In this document: one piece after another, positions 33,046 through 44,291 of the stretch | Numbering within the stretch: the stretch's first letter is position 1 | Layout: each line of letters starts with the position of its first letter | Assembly: GCF_905220565.1 (NCBI RefSeq) | Contig: NC_059419.1 | Coordinates: 8,919,326-8,983,325 of the forward strand | Source: Melitaea cinxia | Taxonomy: Eukaryota > Arthropoda > Insecta > Lepidoptera > Nymphalidae | Reading direction: 5' to 3' | Length of the DNA: 64,000 bases | Position numbers and translations under genes: made by a program | The notes under the pieces: model-generated | Told to the model about the DNA's origin: nothing | Database searches by the model: none | What the model saw: the letters and a program-made list of their open reading frames with translations, nothing else

Positions 33046-33225
33046 CAGGGGTGTCAAACACAATTTTGCAGAGGGCCATATATTAGATTTAGAATGTGTA
33101 GGCGGGCCAGACTCAAATATAAAAAAATACAGTGTGTGTATTTCTTCCGTAGAGCAATCGAGTGAAGTTATGATTCTTCTTTCTGTGACACATTGCGATT
33201 CCGGGCCGAATCTTTGACATCCCTG
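33046..33225. mobile_element. hAT-type non-autonomous element (180 bp)
   Basis: The ends CAGGGGTGTCAAAC and its mirror GTTTGACATCCCTG-like (TTTGACATCCCTG) are typical of hAT termini. Flanks GTCTAGAT and TTCTAGGT match at 6 of 8 bases, as expected for a decayed 8-bp target duplication. Confidence 0.75.
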
Positions 33226-34530
33226 TTCTAGGTGGTTATTTGAAGATAGTGCAAGGCCTTCTTACCGTATAAATGAGTGTTAAATTGGCCACTGTTTCAT
33301 ATTTTATTCTTCAGAAGATGAGAACTTTAGAGAATTTTGGTGAGTAAATAGGTTTGGTCTAATTTTCTTGCCTGGTGAATTATTCATCAAATTAATTATC
33401 TTAGAATCTTTCAGACATAGTTTGTTTACGGCTTTCTGTTAATAATTTTGTAAATACTACATACATGCCTTCAGAGATCTTTTATTTTCAGAACTTGCTA
33501 AAACTGGTAATGAAACGGTAGAACCATGTTTATTTTTCTAAAATTTTCGTTATTATAGCAAAACTCAAATACTTCAACGTGCTCGCGATGTTTACGTGCA
33601 CTTATAACAAACTACAATGACACAAAAAACATAAAAGACGGGAAAAGCAAAATAAACAGTGAATAAAACAAAACTGCTTCTAACCATCACTCATTTCAGA
33701 CACCTTCTCATGTGGATCATGAAACCGAGGAGCTTCAGTTCACGGTTGGCTACCCAATGGGAAAAATGTGAAGTTTGTGATATTATAGATAAAGTGACAG
33801 GAATCAAAGTTATGCAATTTTGCATCTTAAGTTAATAAATAGTGGTCTAAAATTGTGAATTATGAGCAAGAATTTGATGCCTCGCTCGAGAGTTTAAATT
33901 ATGTTTCAGAAACTTGTGAAGGTCTAAAAGCATTCATTAAATGTTGCAAAGTTATACTCTATTTAACTCTATTATATATATTATAAGCACTAGCTAACTA
34001 ACTGAATAGTGAGTACGTCTACGCTTGAAGATACAATAGAAATTACAAAACTTGTACAAATCTTGATTTCAGTATACTTTGATTACATTTGATACAGTTA
34101 CTTTGATTTTACATTCGAATCCATATTTAGTCTCAACTATTAAATCTTATCAATTATTGTCCAAAAAATAGTCTTGTTGTGTCAATGATAAAGATGTGGT
34201 TTATTATCGTTGGCTTTCATGCAGGAAATTCGCCTAAGTTGATTTTTAAATGTTTTTACAATTCTTTAATAGATAAATATTGAGTTCCATCCATCTGTAT
34301 TCTTTGATACCATTGAAAACCATTAAGCCAACTGAATTAATAAAATTGAGTTTCTTCCCGTCTATCTCACCAGAATCAGTATTCTGCGCGATAGCGTCTT
34401 TTTGTATTTTTAGAATTGACAATTCACAACTGCTCTTAAAACATATTTCAATAAAATAATATTTGATTAGCTTTGATTTGATTTAATTTCAATGTGAAGG
34501 ACATCAGTGTAGGGATTTACTTTAAATTCC
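33226..34530. other. AT-rich DNA, nothing recognised
   Basis: A possible acceptor at about 33699 (CATTTCAG) precedes a short open stretch, but no donor or domain supports an exon. Confidence 0.45.
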
Positions 34531-34534
34531 CTAC

Positions 34535-35178
34535 AATCTTCTATACATATAATAAAATGGTAGGAAAGTCAAAACTGTACATTGAAATTTTTTTTTAAAG
34601 AATACTTGGGGTGTGATCTACAATCGATACCGAAGCCAAAAATATAGTTTTTAGAATTTTTGTCTGTATGTATGTCCGGGATAAACTCAAAGAGTACTGC
34701 ATGGATTTACTTCAAATTTGGCAAGAATATTATTAAGAAGTCGGGTCAACATATAGGCTACATATTATCACGCTATCACCTACGGGGAACGAGCAGTGAA
34801 TCTTTATTTCCTTAACGCATTCTGTAACAACGTGTCATCTAACGACGCATATTTGGATGTTGTTGTTATTATGTTAATAACCATGCTATATAAGCTAGCT
34901 TCACGCAATATAAGTAACTAAGCCGATAAACATAATTAAATGAATATAAGTAGACAAAATTTTAAAGCAGCGCCATCTATGAGAATTTTCAAAGCAGTGA
35001 ATCTATTTCTTCAACGCATTCTGTAACAACGTGTAATCTAACGACGCATATTTAAATGTTGTTGTTATTATGTTAATAACCATGTCATAAGCTAGCTTCA
35101 CACTATAAATAAAGACATTCTGTAGTATATTTAGTATCAGCATTGCACCCTTGCGAAGCCGGGGCGGGTCGCTAGTTT
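34535..35178 (-). repeat. Interspersed repeat D2, long inverted copy
   Basis: It is the reverse of 30040-30350 at both ends: TATACATATAATAAAATGGT at one and GAAGCCGGGGCGGGTCGCTA at the other. Its inner part is partly duplicated: the phrase ACGCATTCTGTAACAACGTG occurs at about 34817 and again about 200 bp on. Confidence 0.8.
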
Positions 35179-36776
35179 TAATATAAATATATCACCAAAA
35201 GAGATGATTGCGCCGCGGTTCTCGATTTGGCATTTAAGGTTATTGGTCTGTAATCATTTCTACAAGCTATAGCAAATATTTAAGAAGTTAATCTTTCTTA
35301 GAAAATATCACGCTTATTCACGTCGATGACGTGAAATGTACGGTAGAGCTCCAGTGAGTTTGTTTAAAATTCGACGTCCATCTTTAATGTAGAGTATGTT
35401 GAATAAATAAATAAAATAGCATGAAAACTTCTGCTAGTTGTAACGAAAGCACTCGACGCTGTATTTATTATAATTTTAAATTGAAAAATCACGTGGAATT
35501 TTCGATATTATATGGTCACAACTGAAGTACCGTCAGTATTTTAAGAATAACATTATCCATATTGTAATATGGATACAATTTTTTATTCTGCCATAAAAAT
35601 GATGTCAAGCGCTTATTTCAAGAACAATTGATTTTTTTTTTTGTATCAATTTTGTTTGTAAATTATTTAAAACACTGCAAATTGGTAAAAGGTGTCCCAA
35701 AAGAAGTAAACTATTTGAAAGGATATTAAAATGGAATTATATTAATATTTACAAAATAAAATAATAGTAAACTAACAAACATTAAGCCAAACTGGCTTTG
35801 TACTTGATTACGACAAAGTCGTAAGCGGGTTATATTTGCATATAAAACCTATTGAAGGAGATTTTGCACGTAGTCTTTAGTGTCGTTTACTGGTAATAGG
35901 TATATGAAAAACTTTAAATTAAGGCTTATTATATACTCAAAAACTTCAAATTAAGGCTTATTTCACTTGATCGTTTAAACGTGCTGATCTCAAGATCTTT
36001 GTCCATTGTTGTGTTTTAATTGGTCGTAATATAAATAATTATTGAGTTACTCTTAATTAAGTGATTCCTTAAGTTACCAATAAGGAAAAGAAAACTTCCC
36101 GATAAAGTGATTTTCTTTCCCCTCTTTTTCTCCCGATTAATAAATCCCGATGCTTGAATACTAATCCACACGTTTTGCACATACGGTTCGCTCAAAACCA
36201 GCGCCGCAGCTAAGTTACGGTAATATGCTGAATGAGACCCAATTTCTGCAACACTGCCAATCTGTCTCATGTATATATAGCGTAGACGAAGTTAAATGTC
36301 TAACCCCCCATCACCTCTATGGTACGTTTTTATTTTGTTATTCTATTATAACTTGTTAGGAGTAGAAGGAATAAAATGTTGTTAATTAAACAAGGTTATA
36401 TACAGGCTATAAAACATCACGATATGAATAATATGGATAGGTGGGCTGGACATAATTATGTATATAGACGTGGCAAATACCGTGTCTTTTAAAACATAAC
36501 TCACAGTAGTATGTTTTTAAGCTATTATCTTTACCTTTAAACGATCAATCCTTGTATATATATAATCTGAATCTCGAAAACGGCTTTAAAGTAAGTTGTA
36601 ACTATCATTTATAAGTAACGAATCATTCGTTACAGAAAGCTACCAACTAACAAAAAAAGGCTCTATCTAAAGCTAGATATTTGGCATTGTTTATTGTAGA
36701 GCTATTGGGCATACCTTATTGTTGATCTTTAAAAAGTTATTGACTTTATGGAACTAAAAATTTATTTTCAATTTTT

Positions 36777-36880
36777 TTATAATGAAACAACTTTTTCGGA
36801 TTTTATTGTGATTTATTAGGTTTTTTACATGCCCGACGTTTTGGATACTTTTCAGTAACCATGGTCACGTATAATAATAA
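36777..36880 (+). mobile_element. Element E fragment (within palindrome spacer)
   Basis: ATAATGAAACAACTTTTTCG, CCCGACGTTTTGGATACTTT and CAGTAACCATGGTCACG; the right end is missing. Confidence 0.75.
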
Positions 36881-36967
36881 AAAAATCAATCATCATTAAT
36901 AAAAAGTACCTGGGTGACCGAGCTTAGCTTTTTAGCTTTTATTTTATTTTTTTAGTAAATCGTGTTT

Positions 36968-37605
36968 TTAACCGACTTCCAAAAAAGGAGGAGGTTCTCA
37001 ATTCGACTGTATTTTTTTTTTTAATGTATGTTACATCAGAACTTTTGACCGGGTAGACCGATTTCGACAAATTTTGTTTTAATCGAAAGGTTGTGTGTGC
37101 TGATTGGTCCCATTTAAATTTATTTGAGATCCAACAACTACTTTTCGAGTTATATCTAATAATGCGTTTTTACTTGACGCTTTTTTCGTCGACCTACGTT
37201 GTATTATACCGCATAACTTTCTACTGGATGTACCGATTTTGATAATTTTTTTTTGTTGGAAAGGGGATATCCCTAGTTTGGTACCATGATAAGGAAACCA
37301 GGATCTGATGATAGGATCCTAGATAAATCGAGGGAAACTCTCGAAAATCCGCAATAACTTTTTACTGGGTGTACCAATTTTAATAATTTTTAATTTAATC
37401 GAAAGCTGATGTTTATCATTAAAGCTGATGTTTATCATTAAAGCTGATGTGGTCACATATAAATTTTATCGAGATCTGATAACTACTTTTTGAGTAATCT
37501 TTGATAACGCGTAGTTTCTTGACTATTTTTTCGTCGATCTACGTTGTATTACTTGTCGATGTAGTTGAAATCGGTTTTTTTTCGTTTGCGAGCAAACACA
37601 ATTAT
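36968..37605 (+). mobile_element. Non-autonomous element C, long form (within palindrome spacer)
   Basis: TTAACCGACTTCCAAAAAAG to GCGAGCAAACACAATTATTA. It is very close to the 2691 copy. An 18-bp unit (AAAGCTGATGTTTATCATT) is repeated about three times at 37400-37450. Confidence 0.85.
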
Positions 37606-38804
37606 TATTTGGAAATCATTTTTAAATACGATTTACATATTGATAAATTATGTATAATATTTTTCGATCTTACCGACATAATAATAAAAAAAATATGATC
37701 AGGTTATTTAAATAAAAAATCAAGAGTGCAATTAGAAAAAATAATAGTAATCGATCTGAAGACATGTGGGTTTGAACCTTGTGGAGTTCTTGTTTCGGGA
37801 TCGGCTGATTTCCCACCTGAACTATTTTAACTTGTAATTACTGGCGAAATTTACCTTCGTATTCAAATGATATTGTAACAGCTTTTCATAGCCTGAAAAC
37901 ACGGACATAATGACATTTTCTAAAAATGAATCCTAGCTAGATCGATTTATCGCCTCAGAAATCCAACTCCCTGCATACCAAATTTCATAAAAATCGTTAA
38001 AGCCGTTTTCGAGATTCAGATTATATATATACAAGGATTGATCGTTTAAAGGTAAAGATAATAGCTTAAAAACATACTACTGTGAGTTATGTTTTAAAAG
38101 ACACGGTATTTGCCACGTCTATATACATAATTATGTCCAGCCCACCTATCCATATTATTCATATCGTGATGTTTTATAGCCTGTATATAACCTTGTTTAA
38201 TTAACAACATTTTATTCCTTCTACTCCTAACAAGTTATAATAGAATAACAAAATAAAAACGTACCATAGAGGTGATGGGGGCTTAGACATTTAACTTCGT
38301 CTACGCTATATATACATGAGACAGATTGTCAGTGTTGCAGAAATTGGGTCTCATTCAGCATATTACCGTAACTTAGCTGCGGCGCTGGTTTTGAGCGAAC
38401 CGTATGTGCAAAACGTGTGGATTAGATATTCAAGCATCGGGATTTATTAATCGGGAGAAAAAGAGGGGAAAGAAAATCACTTTATCGGGAAGTTTTCTTT
38501 TCCTTATTGGTAACTTAAGGAATCACTTAATTAAGAGTAACTCAATAATTATTTATATTACGACCAATTAAAACACAACAATGGACAAAGATCTTGAGAT
38601 CAGCACGTTTAAACGATCAAGTGAAATAAGCCTTAATTTGAAGTTTTTGAGTATATAATAAGCCTTAATTTAAAGTTTTTCATATACCTATTACCAGTAA
38701 ACGACACTAAAGACTACGTGCAAAATCTCCTTCAATAGGTTTTATATGCAAATATAACCCGCTTACGACTTTGTCGTAATCAAGTACAAAGCCAGTTTGG
38801 CTTA

Positions 38805-38980
38805 TATCTATGGATGTCAAAATAAAATTCGAATAGGTTGCTTTGCTTGGGAGGAGTAAGTTTGGTAGTAATATAGACAATATTAAAAAATATATTTCTA
38901 AGAAAACGATTATTACGCATGTAAATAATGTAAGAGTTAGCTAGACATAAGTATAGTATTATAAGGAAATAATAATAATA

Positions 38981-39041
<61 letters not shown>

Positions 39042-39599
39042 TTGTACCATAGATTAGATTAAGAACCGGTCGGTGGACTCACGTCTCTTTTGGAGACATT
39101 AAAAACAAACATAGTCTGACTTGAACAGCGATGTTGTTGACTAACGCCTACCTTGAAATAGAGAAAAAAATAAAAATAAAAATTTGCATGTATTAGAGTA
39201 AAAAAGGACATGGGTTCATAAGCCCGTGGATGTATAAGACTTGTTAAAAAAAAAAAAAAATATATATATAAAATCACACCAAAATGCATTTATTAGAAAA
39301 ATTAAAAATAAAAGACGAGAAACATTAAAGACACTAAAAAAATGTTAAACAGCGCAGCTGGTTATTTTCTTTACTACTGACATTAAAAACGAAATTAAAT
39401 CAGTGGCGTATTTTAAAGTTCTGCGCCCCGGGTTGATAAAGTTTGCCGCCCCAGTATAGGTTAGAGAAAAGTTGAAAGTAGCGTTTGTATTACGAATGTG
39501 AGTTTTCGGAAAAAAATCAATTGATAGATAATCGATTAATTCCTTTGGGATATTTCGGCTGATATTTTTTACGTACAAATAGATTATTTTTATACGATT
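38805..39599. other. A58 homopolymer and AT-rich DNA
   Basis: An uninterrupted run of 58 A lies at 38982-39039, after an (AAT)n stretch. It is perhaps the tail of a retroposed sequence, but the 180 bases before it match nothing I recognise. No gene seen. Confidence 0.6.
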
Positions 39600-39812
39600 A
39601 CTAGCTGACCCCGCAAACCTTGTTTTGCCATATAGGTTGTTAACACCCTTTATCCCCCCTCCCCCCCCCCCCTTAAAACTTAGGGTATGAAAAATAGATG
39701 TTGACCTATTCTTAGACCTACCCGATATGGAAACGAAATTTCATTAAAATCGGTCCAGCCGGAGGAGTATTGTAACTAACACTGTGACACGAGAATTTTA
39801 TATAAAAGATAT
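39600..39812 (+). repeat. Interspersed repeat D-type
   Basis: CTAGCTGACCCCGCAAACCT, a C-run, GACCTACCCGATATGGAAAC and TGTGACACGAGAATTTTATA. Confidence 0.65.
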
Positions 39813-39904
39813 CACAGGTAAAATTAAATACAACATTAAGTTTAAAGATTAAAATTAGGTCCCTATTCAATGATAGATAGATACTTGTAACAATACAAAT
39901 AAAT

Positions 39905-40335
39905 ACTAATTATGCTTGCTCGCAAACAAAAAAATCTGACTTAGGCGTAGGTAGATGAAAAAATAGTCAAGTAAATACGTGTTGTCAAAAATTACTCAAA
40001 ATTTGTCATTAAATATCGATAAAATTTAACTGAGATCATAAGATAAGCATCAGCTTTCGATTAAAACAAGAATCATCAAAATCGGTATTACACCCAGTGA
40101 AAAGTTATGCGGTATAATAATACAACGTAGGTCGACGAAAAAATAGTCAAGTAAATTTTAGAATACCTAATTAGAAAATTACTTGTCAGATTTTAGTTAA
40201 ATTTAAATGGGACCTCATGACACGCATCATCATCCACTCAAAAGAAATCGGTCCACCCCGTCAAATTTAGGTAACATAAATAAAAAACTATAATCGCATT
40301 GAGTACCTCCTCATTTTTTGGAAGTCGGTTAATAA
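39905..40335 (-). mobile_element. Non-autonomous element C
   Basis: Reverse orientation: TTGCTCGCAAACAAAAAAAT-like start and TTTTTTGGAAGTCGGTTAAT end. Middle parts match the other copies with many changes, so it is an older copy. Confidence 0.8.
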
Positions 40336-40542
40336 TTAATTTGTACAATATACACGGTACAATACTATTTGAAGATAGCCTATATTTAATAGTTAATCGA
40401 TATCCTGATTGGATTTCAAGGTGGACATAACATGACTTATAGTTCTACATCACAAGTTTTCAACAATATAAGAGTAGGTATTTTACTGTTCTACCTAACT
40501 TGAAATTAATATTAGTCCCAGTTGTTATCATGAACACCTGCA

Positions 40543-41615
40543 GGCCTAGCATGCACGCCACGACAAAATTTTGTCGACCCCTTTTCTCGTATTATCTCTC
40601 TATGTCTACAGTAGCTAACATGCGTGCACGCGATACTCTTCTCGTTACGTCAAGAAGAGATAATCATTAAATTTTAGTGATCTGTGATATTTATCTCTAC
40701 GGAAGCTAACATGACATCGTAATTTTGTCGAATTTTGTCGTTTTAGGAAGAGAAACTTCTCGTCTTCAATATTATCGACGAGAAAGACGATAAATAAAAA
40801 ATAAATAAAACCGGGTGCCTATTTTTTGTATACCATGGCGTTTCCCTATTATAATTATATAATTTCGGTATACGAAGAGCGGGAAATGCGAAAAGTCGAG
40901 TGAAGTGTGCCATATAATGACACAAAAAACGTATTTGCGCCCTGTTGCTTCTTATTCTAAATAATAATAATAATAATAATACTTTATTTTAGACCAAAGT
41001 ATAAGTCCATATTGGGTTAGTACAACAAGACAAGACAACATTCAGAATAAAAAACAAAACAAAATTATATTAAAAAAATCAATAACTAAAAATAAAATTA
41101 AATAGAATAAAAGTAAAATCAATAATCAAAAAAAAAATCAAAAATTCAAAAAATTTTAAAAATTAAAAAAAAAAAAAAAAAAAAACAAACAATGCGTGAT
41201 AGAATTACAATTATCTAATGTGCGACAAGATATAAAGCACAACACGAGCATATTGTTTTACATATATAATTAAATTCATTTACTTACGCCGTTTTATTTT
41301 CCATATTAGAGTTTTTTAAATTAGATATACACTTTTTATCTTAGCCAAAAGGCCGAGAACATTTTTAAATAAAACATGTGTCACTCGTTTGAAATTGGTC
41401 AATAACCTTGTAAATTCAACTTTACGACATAAGAAATAAGAATGATATTCAGTTGTGATTATGGTTGATAATGTTTCTCTACTCGACAAGGCGAAGTCTT
41501 CGGAAGAGAATTTTGTCTCTCGTAGTGCGCATGTTAGGGTAATCGAGAAAATACTCGATGTAGACATTATCTTTCTCTCTCGTCAAGAGATATCTCGTTG
41601 TATGCATGCTAGGCC
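40543..41615. mobile_element. TIR element (GGCCTAGCATGCA ends)
   Basis: GGCCTAGCATGCA at 40543-40555 is exactly mirrored by TGCATGCTAGGCC at 41603-41615. Both ends continue with CGAGA/TCTCG-rich DNA (TTTTCTCG, CTTCTCGT). The middle is interrupted by the LINE tail at 40961-41215. No transposase is seen, so it is non-autonomous or decayed. Confidence 0.65.
40961..41215 (-). repeat. LINE 3' end G with (ATT)n tail
   Basis: (AAT)n, TACTTTATTTTAGACCAAAG, GGTTAGTACAACAAGACAAG, then A-rich DNA. It lies within the TIR element. Confidence 0.6.
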
Positions 41616-41639
41616 GGCTGATAGCGATTTTTACTCATA

Positions 41640-41765
41640 GTAGGGAATATATCCACCAAACCGCATTGGAACAGCGTGGTGGATTAAACTCGGATCCTTA
41701 TCCTACATGGGGAAAGAAGCCTATATGGCAGTGGGATATTACAGGCTGAAGCGTGAAGCGTATAA
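41640..41765 (+). repeat. Repeat H fragment
   Basis: AGGGAATATATCCACCAAAC, AACAGCGTGGTGGATTAAAC and GGCAGTGGGATATTACAGGC. The segment at 43617-43720 is its inverted relative. Confidence 0.7.
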
Positions 41766-42840
41766 TCCTGAAAAAACAATCTTACCAATGTCTTTAACGT
41801 ACCTGTTTTTTTTTTTTGCCTTCCTTTTATATTTATAAATCTTAATCTTCGTAACCGTTCGTATGAAAATATATCATTTTTATTAAAAAAAATTAGTAAT
41901 AATTTAAAACAATATTTATTGTATTTTAGGCATTAAAATATTATTAAGGCGTTCGTTAATATAATTAGCCAAAGGAATAAATAGGTCAGTAGGCTTTAAA
42001 AGGTAAAGGGTACACGGTCCAAAGGTCTTGTCTATTCTATATACGTCGGGTCCACCTTGCCTGATTAGACATATTTACGCATCCACTTCACATATCGATT
42101 GCCCTGTATCTAACGAGCTTGAAAAAGTTAGTTTCAGATAATACCTGTCATCCAATAGCCGGATTGCTGGCTGACGAATATATAGAAACTCTATAGTAAA
42201 AAAAAAATTGCCGCGATTTTTTTATATAATAGATCATATACACAATGTTTTGTTTTCATTAGTGAGCAACAGAGGGTGTGTATTTTGTCGTCATCGTTTG
42301 TTCATTGTATACCACCGTTGTTTGGTGTACGCTTTTATGGAGGCTTTTAATATATTTGATGGCTAATGTTGTTTTTTGTTAAATGAAAACAATTTCGATA
42401 TCCTTTTTTGTATTTACTTCCACAAGACCGTAGGTAATAAATAAGTTTATAATGTAGATATGTACAAAAACACACGTAATTTGATATACTTTGTAGATAA
42501 ATATTGTCAAAGTTATTCGACTAACTGATAGCTTGATGGGACAAGCGAGTTAAAACGAATTACCTGTTGCAACTTCAACGTATCTCTTGTCAATTAGGTT
42601 TTTAAAGGATTTTTATATAATTTTATGTACGAACATAAACTTGTTTTGGTGTATGACCTTACATGCCTGTACTGTTAAATATTTTGTATAAAATTATTAA
42701 CATCATTATTTTTATGTTGTCATTCTACAAACTTTCAAAATAATTAACATTTTACATAAAAAAATTAAAATGAATCTTCATAATTTTCACCCTTCGAGGA
42801 TCAAAATTGCTCGTTTCTAGTATTCACAGTATAATTTCAG
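41766..42840. other. AT-rich DNA, nothing recognised
   Basis: No supported exon or named repeat before the acceptor at 42840. Confidence 0.5.
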
Positions 42841-43014
42841 ATGGTTATACGTAAAAATAACAAAGTATTATGTTACTGTGCGTGTTTCGTTGCTCTGGTG
42901 CTCCTCTACTACCTCATAGACATTCGTCGAGTGTTCTATAAGCTATTGATGCATTTATTCTACTTTGTTTGCGATATGCTCAAGCTGTTGATGAAGCTAG
43001 TTGAGCTGTATTGA
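42841..43014 (+). CDS. 57-aa small membrane protein ORF in a spliced exon
   Basis: The ATG is the first codon after a splice acceptor (ATAATTTCAG|ATGG). The ORF ends TGA at 43012-43014, and a consensus donor (G|GTAAGT) follows at 43031/43032, giving an exon of 191 bases. The protein starts MVIRKNNK, then a hydrophobic span at about residues 10-26 (LCYCACFVALVLLYYLI), then DIRR. A second amphipathic hydrophobic part lies at about 31-57 (LLMHLFYFVCDMLKLLMKLV). The shape fits a single-pass membrane micropeptide with a basic N-terminus. I know no family for it. It may be a uORF in the 5' UTR of Itpr (next exon 53140) or a gene of its own. Confidence 0.45.
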   Translation: MVIRKNNKVLCYCACFVALVLLYYLIDIRRVFYKLLMHLFYFVCDMLKLLMKLVELY

Positions 43015-43031
43015 GGATGAAGTGAGCTGTG

Positions 43032-43616
43032 GTAAGTTAATATTGTGTGTGTGAAGTTTATGTTGAAATCTTATTTCTTTAATTAAAGATCGTTGATTTC
43101 AGGTCTTTCTACATGTTATTTAGTCTTAATATATGTACGGTATTAATGTGTCGTATCGTCGATGTCTCGGGGCTATTTTGTAATCATTAATGCAAAAATC
43201 AAATTGTCAAAAATGCGAAAATTGTATTTTTAATATAATTAAGTTACAAATATTTACTATCTATATAAACACAACTGAATTAAAACGGTCAATTATAGTC
43301 CTACTTCTAGGCAAAGGTGTCTTCTTCATTAAGCTAGAAATTAGAGCCTTAACAGTAACACTGTTCCACTCCTAAATTCACAAAAATTTATTTCATTTTA
43401 ATGATATTCGTTTATTTTTATTCAAATTTTCGTTCGTTCGTTAATATTTCAAGTTTTAATACCTGCTATTATAAGTCGCCATTAAACTCTTTTATGTATA
43501 CTAACATCAAAACCTTTTAATCATCGAATTGATAAACCATACCAATTTAGATTTGATGATTAGGCACGTATGTCTTTTAATTTCAAGTATGCCGTGTTGA
43601 TTGAACGATTTAGTCG
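43032..43616. other. Intron-like DNA after the small exon
   Basis: AT-rich; no exon recognised. Confidence 0.45.
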
Positions 43617-43870
43617 GTACATTTCATTGCTGGGCATTGGCCACTTTCTGCATATAGGAGCTTAATCCACCACGCTGATCTATTGCGCGTTGGCAGATAT
43701 ATTCCCTTCTTTGAGTCCATGATAACAACCAGGACAGACAGCTTCACGTGCTCTCCGAGGAACGGTAGGGAGACCAACAAGGACAGACTGGAAACAAATA
43801 ATTGTACAAATATAAACATAAGTCCAATCATAACAATCATTAGGGGAGTTAGGTTAGGAGTGGGATATTG
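43617..43870 (-). repeat. Repeat H copy
   Basis: CATTGCTGGGCATTGGCCAC and TTAATCCACCACGCTGATCT (reverse of 41640-41765), followed by GTGCTCTCCGAGGAACGGTA and CCAACAAGGACAGACTGG. Confidence 0.7.
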
Positions 43871-44027
43871 CATTTTTTTATTGCATTTTTTGTATTCATT
43901 TTGTATATCCCGTCATTAGGTACTTTTGTGCCGTATCCATGTCTTAAATCCTAATGTTATACATATTAATATACACGATATTTTCTGGCTTATTGACGTA
44001 GTTGGCAGTGCCCTCTTTGCTGCTTAG

Positions 44028-44291
44028 GAGTTGAAGATCCTCACAGACACATCCGTAGAAAATTTAACAGATTATGTGCGTGAAATACTCGGCGCGGACA
44101 GCTATATTAAAGTAGATAAGATAAATCATAAGACCGTAAGAGGATACTCGTCGTTTAGAATCTGCGTATCGGAAAATAACTTCGAAAAATTGTGTGATCC
44201 TAGTATTTGGCCGAAAGATGCCGAATTCAGTGAGTGGCTGTTTTTTCGGAGACCAACAACAACAGGAAACAAACAAACAAACAAAAATTAG
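44028..44291 (+). pseudogene. LINE ORF1 C-terminal fragment
   Basis: Open from 44028 to TAG 44289-44291. It reads YSSFRICVSENNFEKLCDPS, IWPKDAEFSEWLFFR and a Lys/Asn/Thr-rich tail. The 'SF.I.V.E..F..L..PS.WP' pattern is the usual end of ORF1 proteins in one group of Jockey-clade elements. The N-terminal zinc-finger part is lost. ORF2 overlaps its end in the +1 frame. Confidence 0.7.

Larger units (their letters stand above)
35783..38804. repeat. Large inverted repeat, about 807-bp arms, 1.4-kb spacer
   Basis: The left arm, 35783-36589, is mirrored by the right arm, 37997-38804. The outer ends are TAAGCCAAACTGGCTTTG and CAAAGCCAGTTTGGCTTA. I saw only a handful of single-base differences across the arms by eye. 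The spacer (36590-37996) is unrelated to the arms and holds elements E and C. The left arm has an 84-codon minus-strand ORF (36016-36270). The matching plus-strand copy in the right arm is shifted by a one-base change, so it is probably not a gene. Confidence 0.93.

Noticed and set aside
36016..36270. 84-codon ORF in the palindrome as a gene
   Set aside because: The mirrored copy in the other arm has a one-base change that breaks the frame, and no domain is seen.
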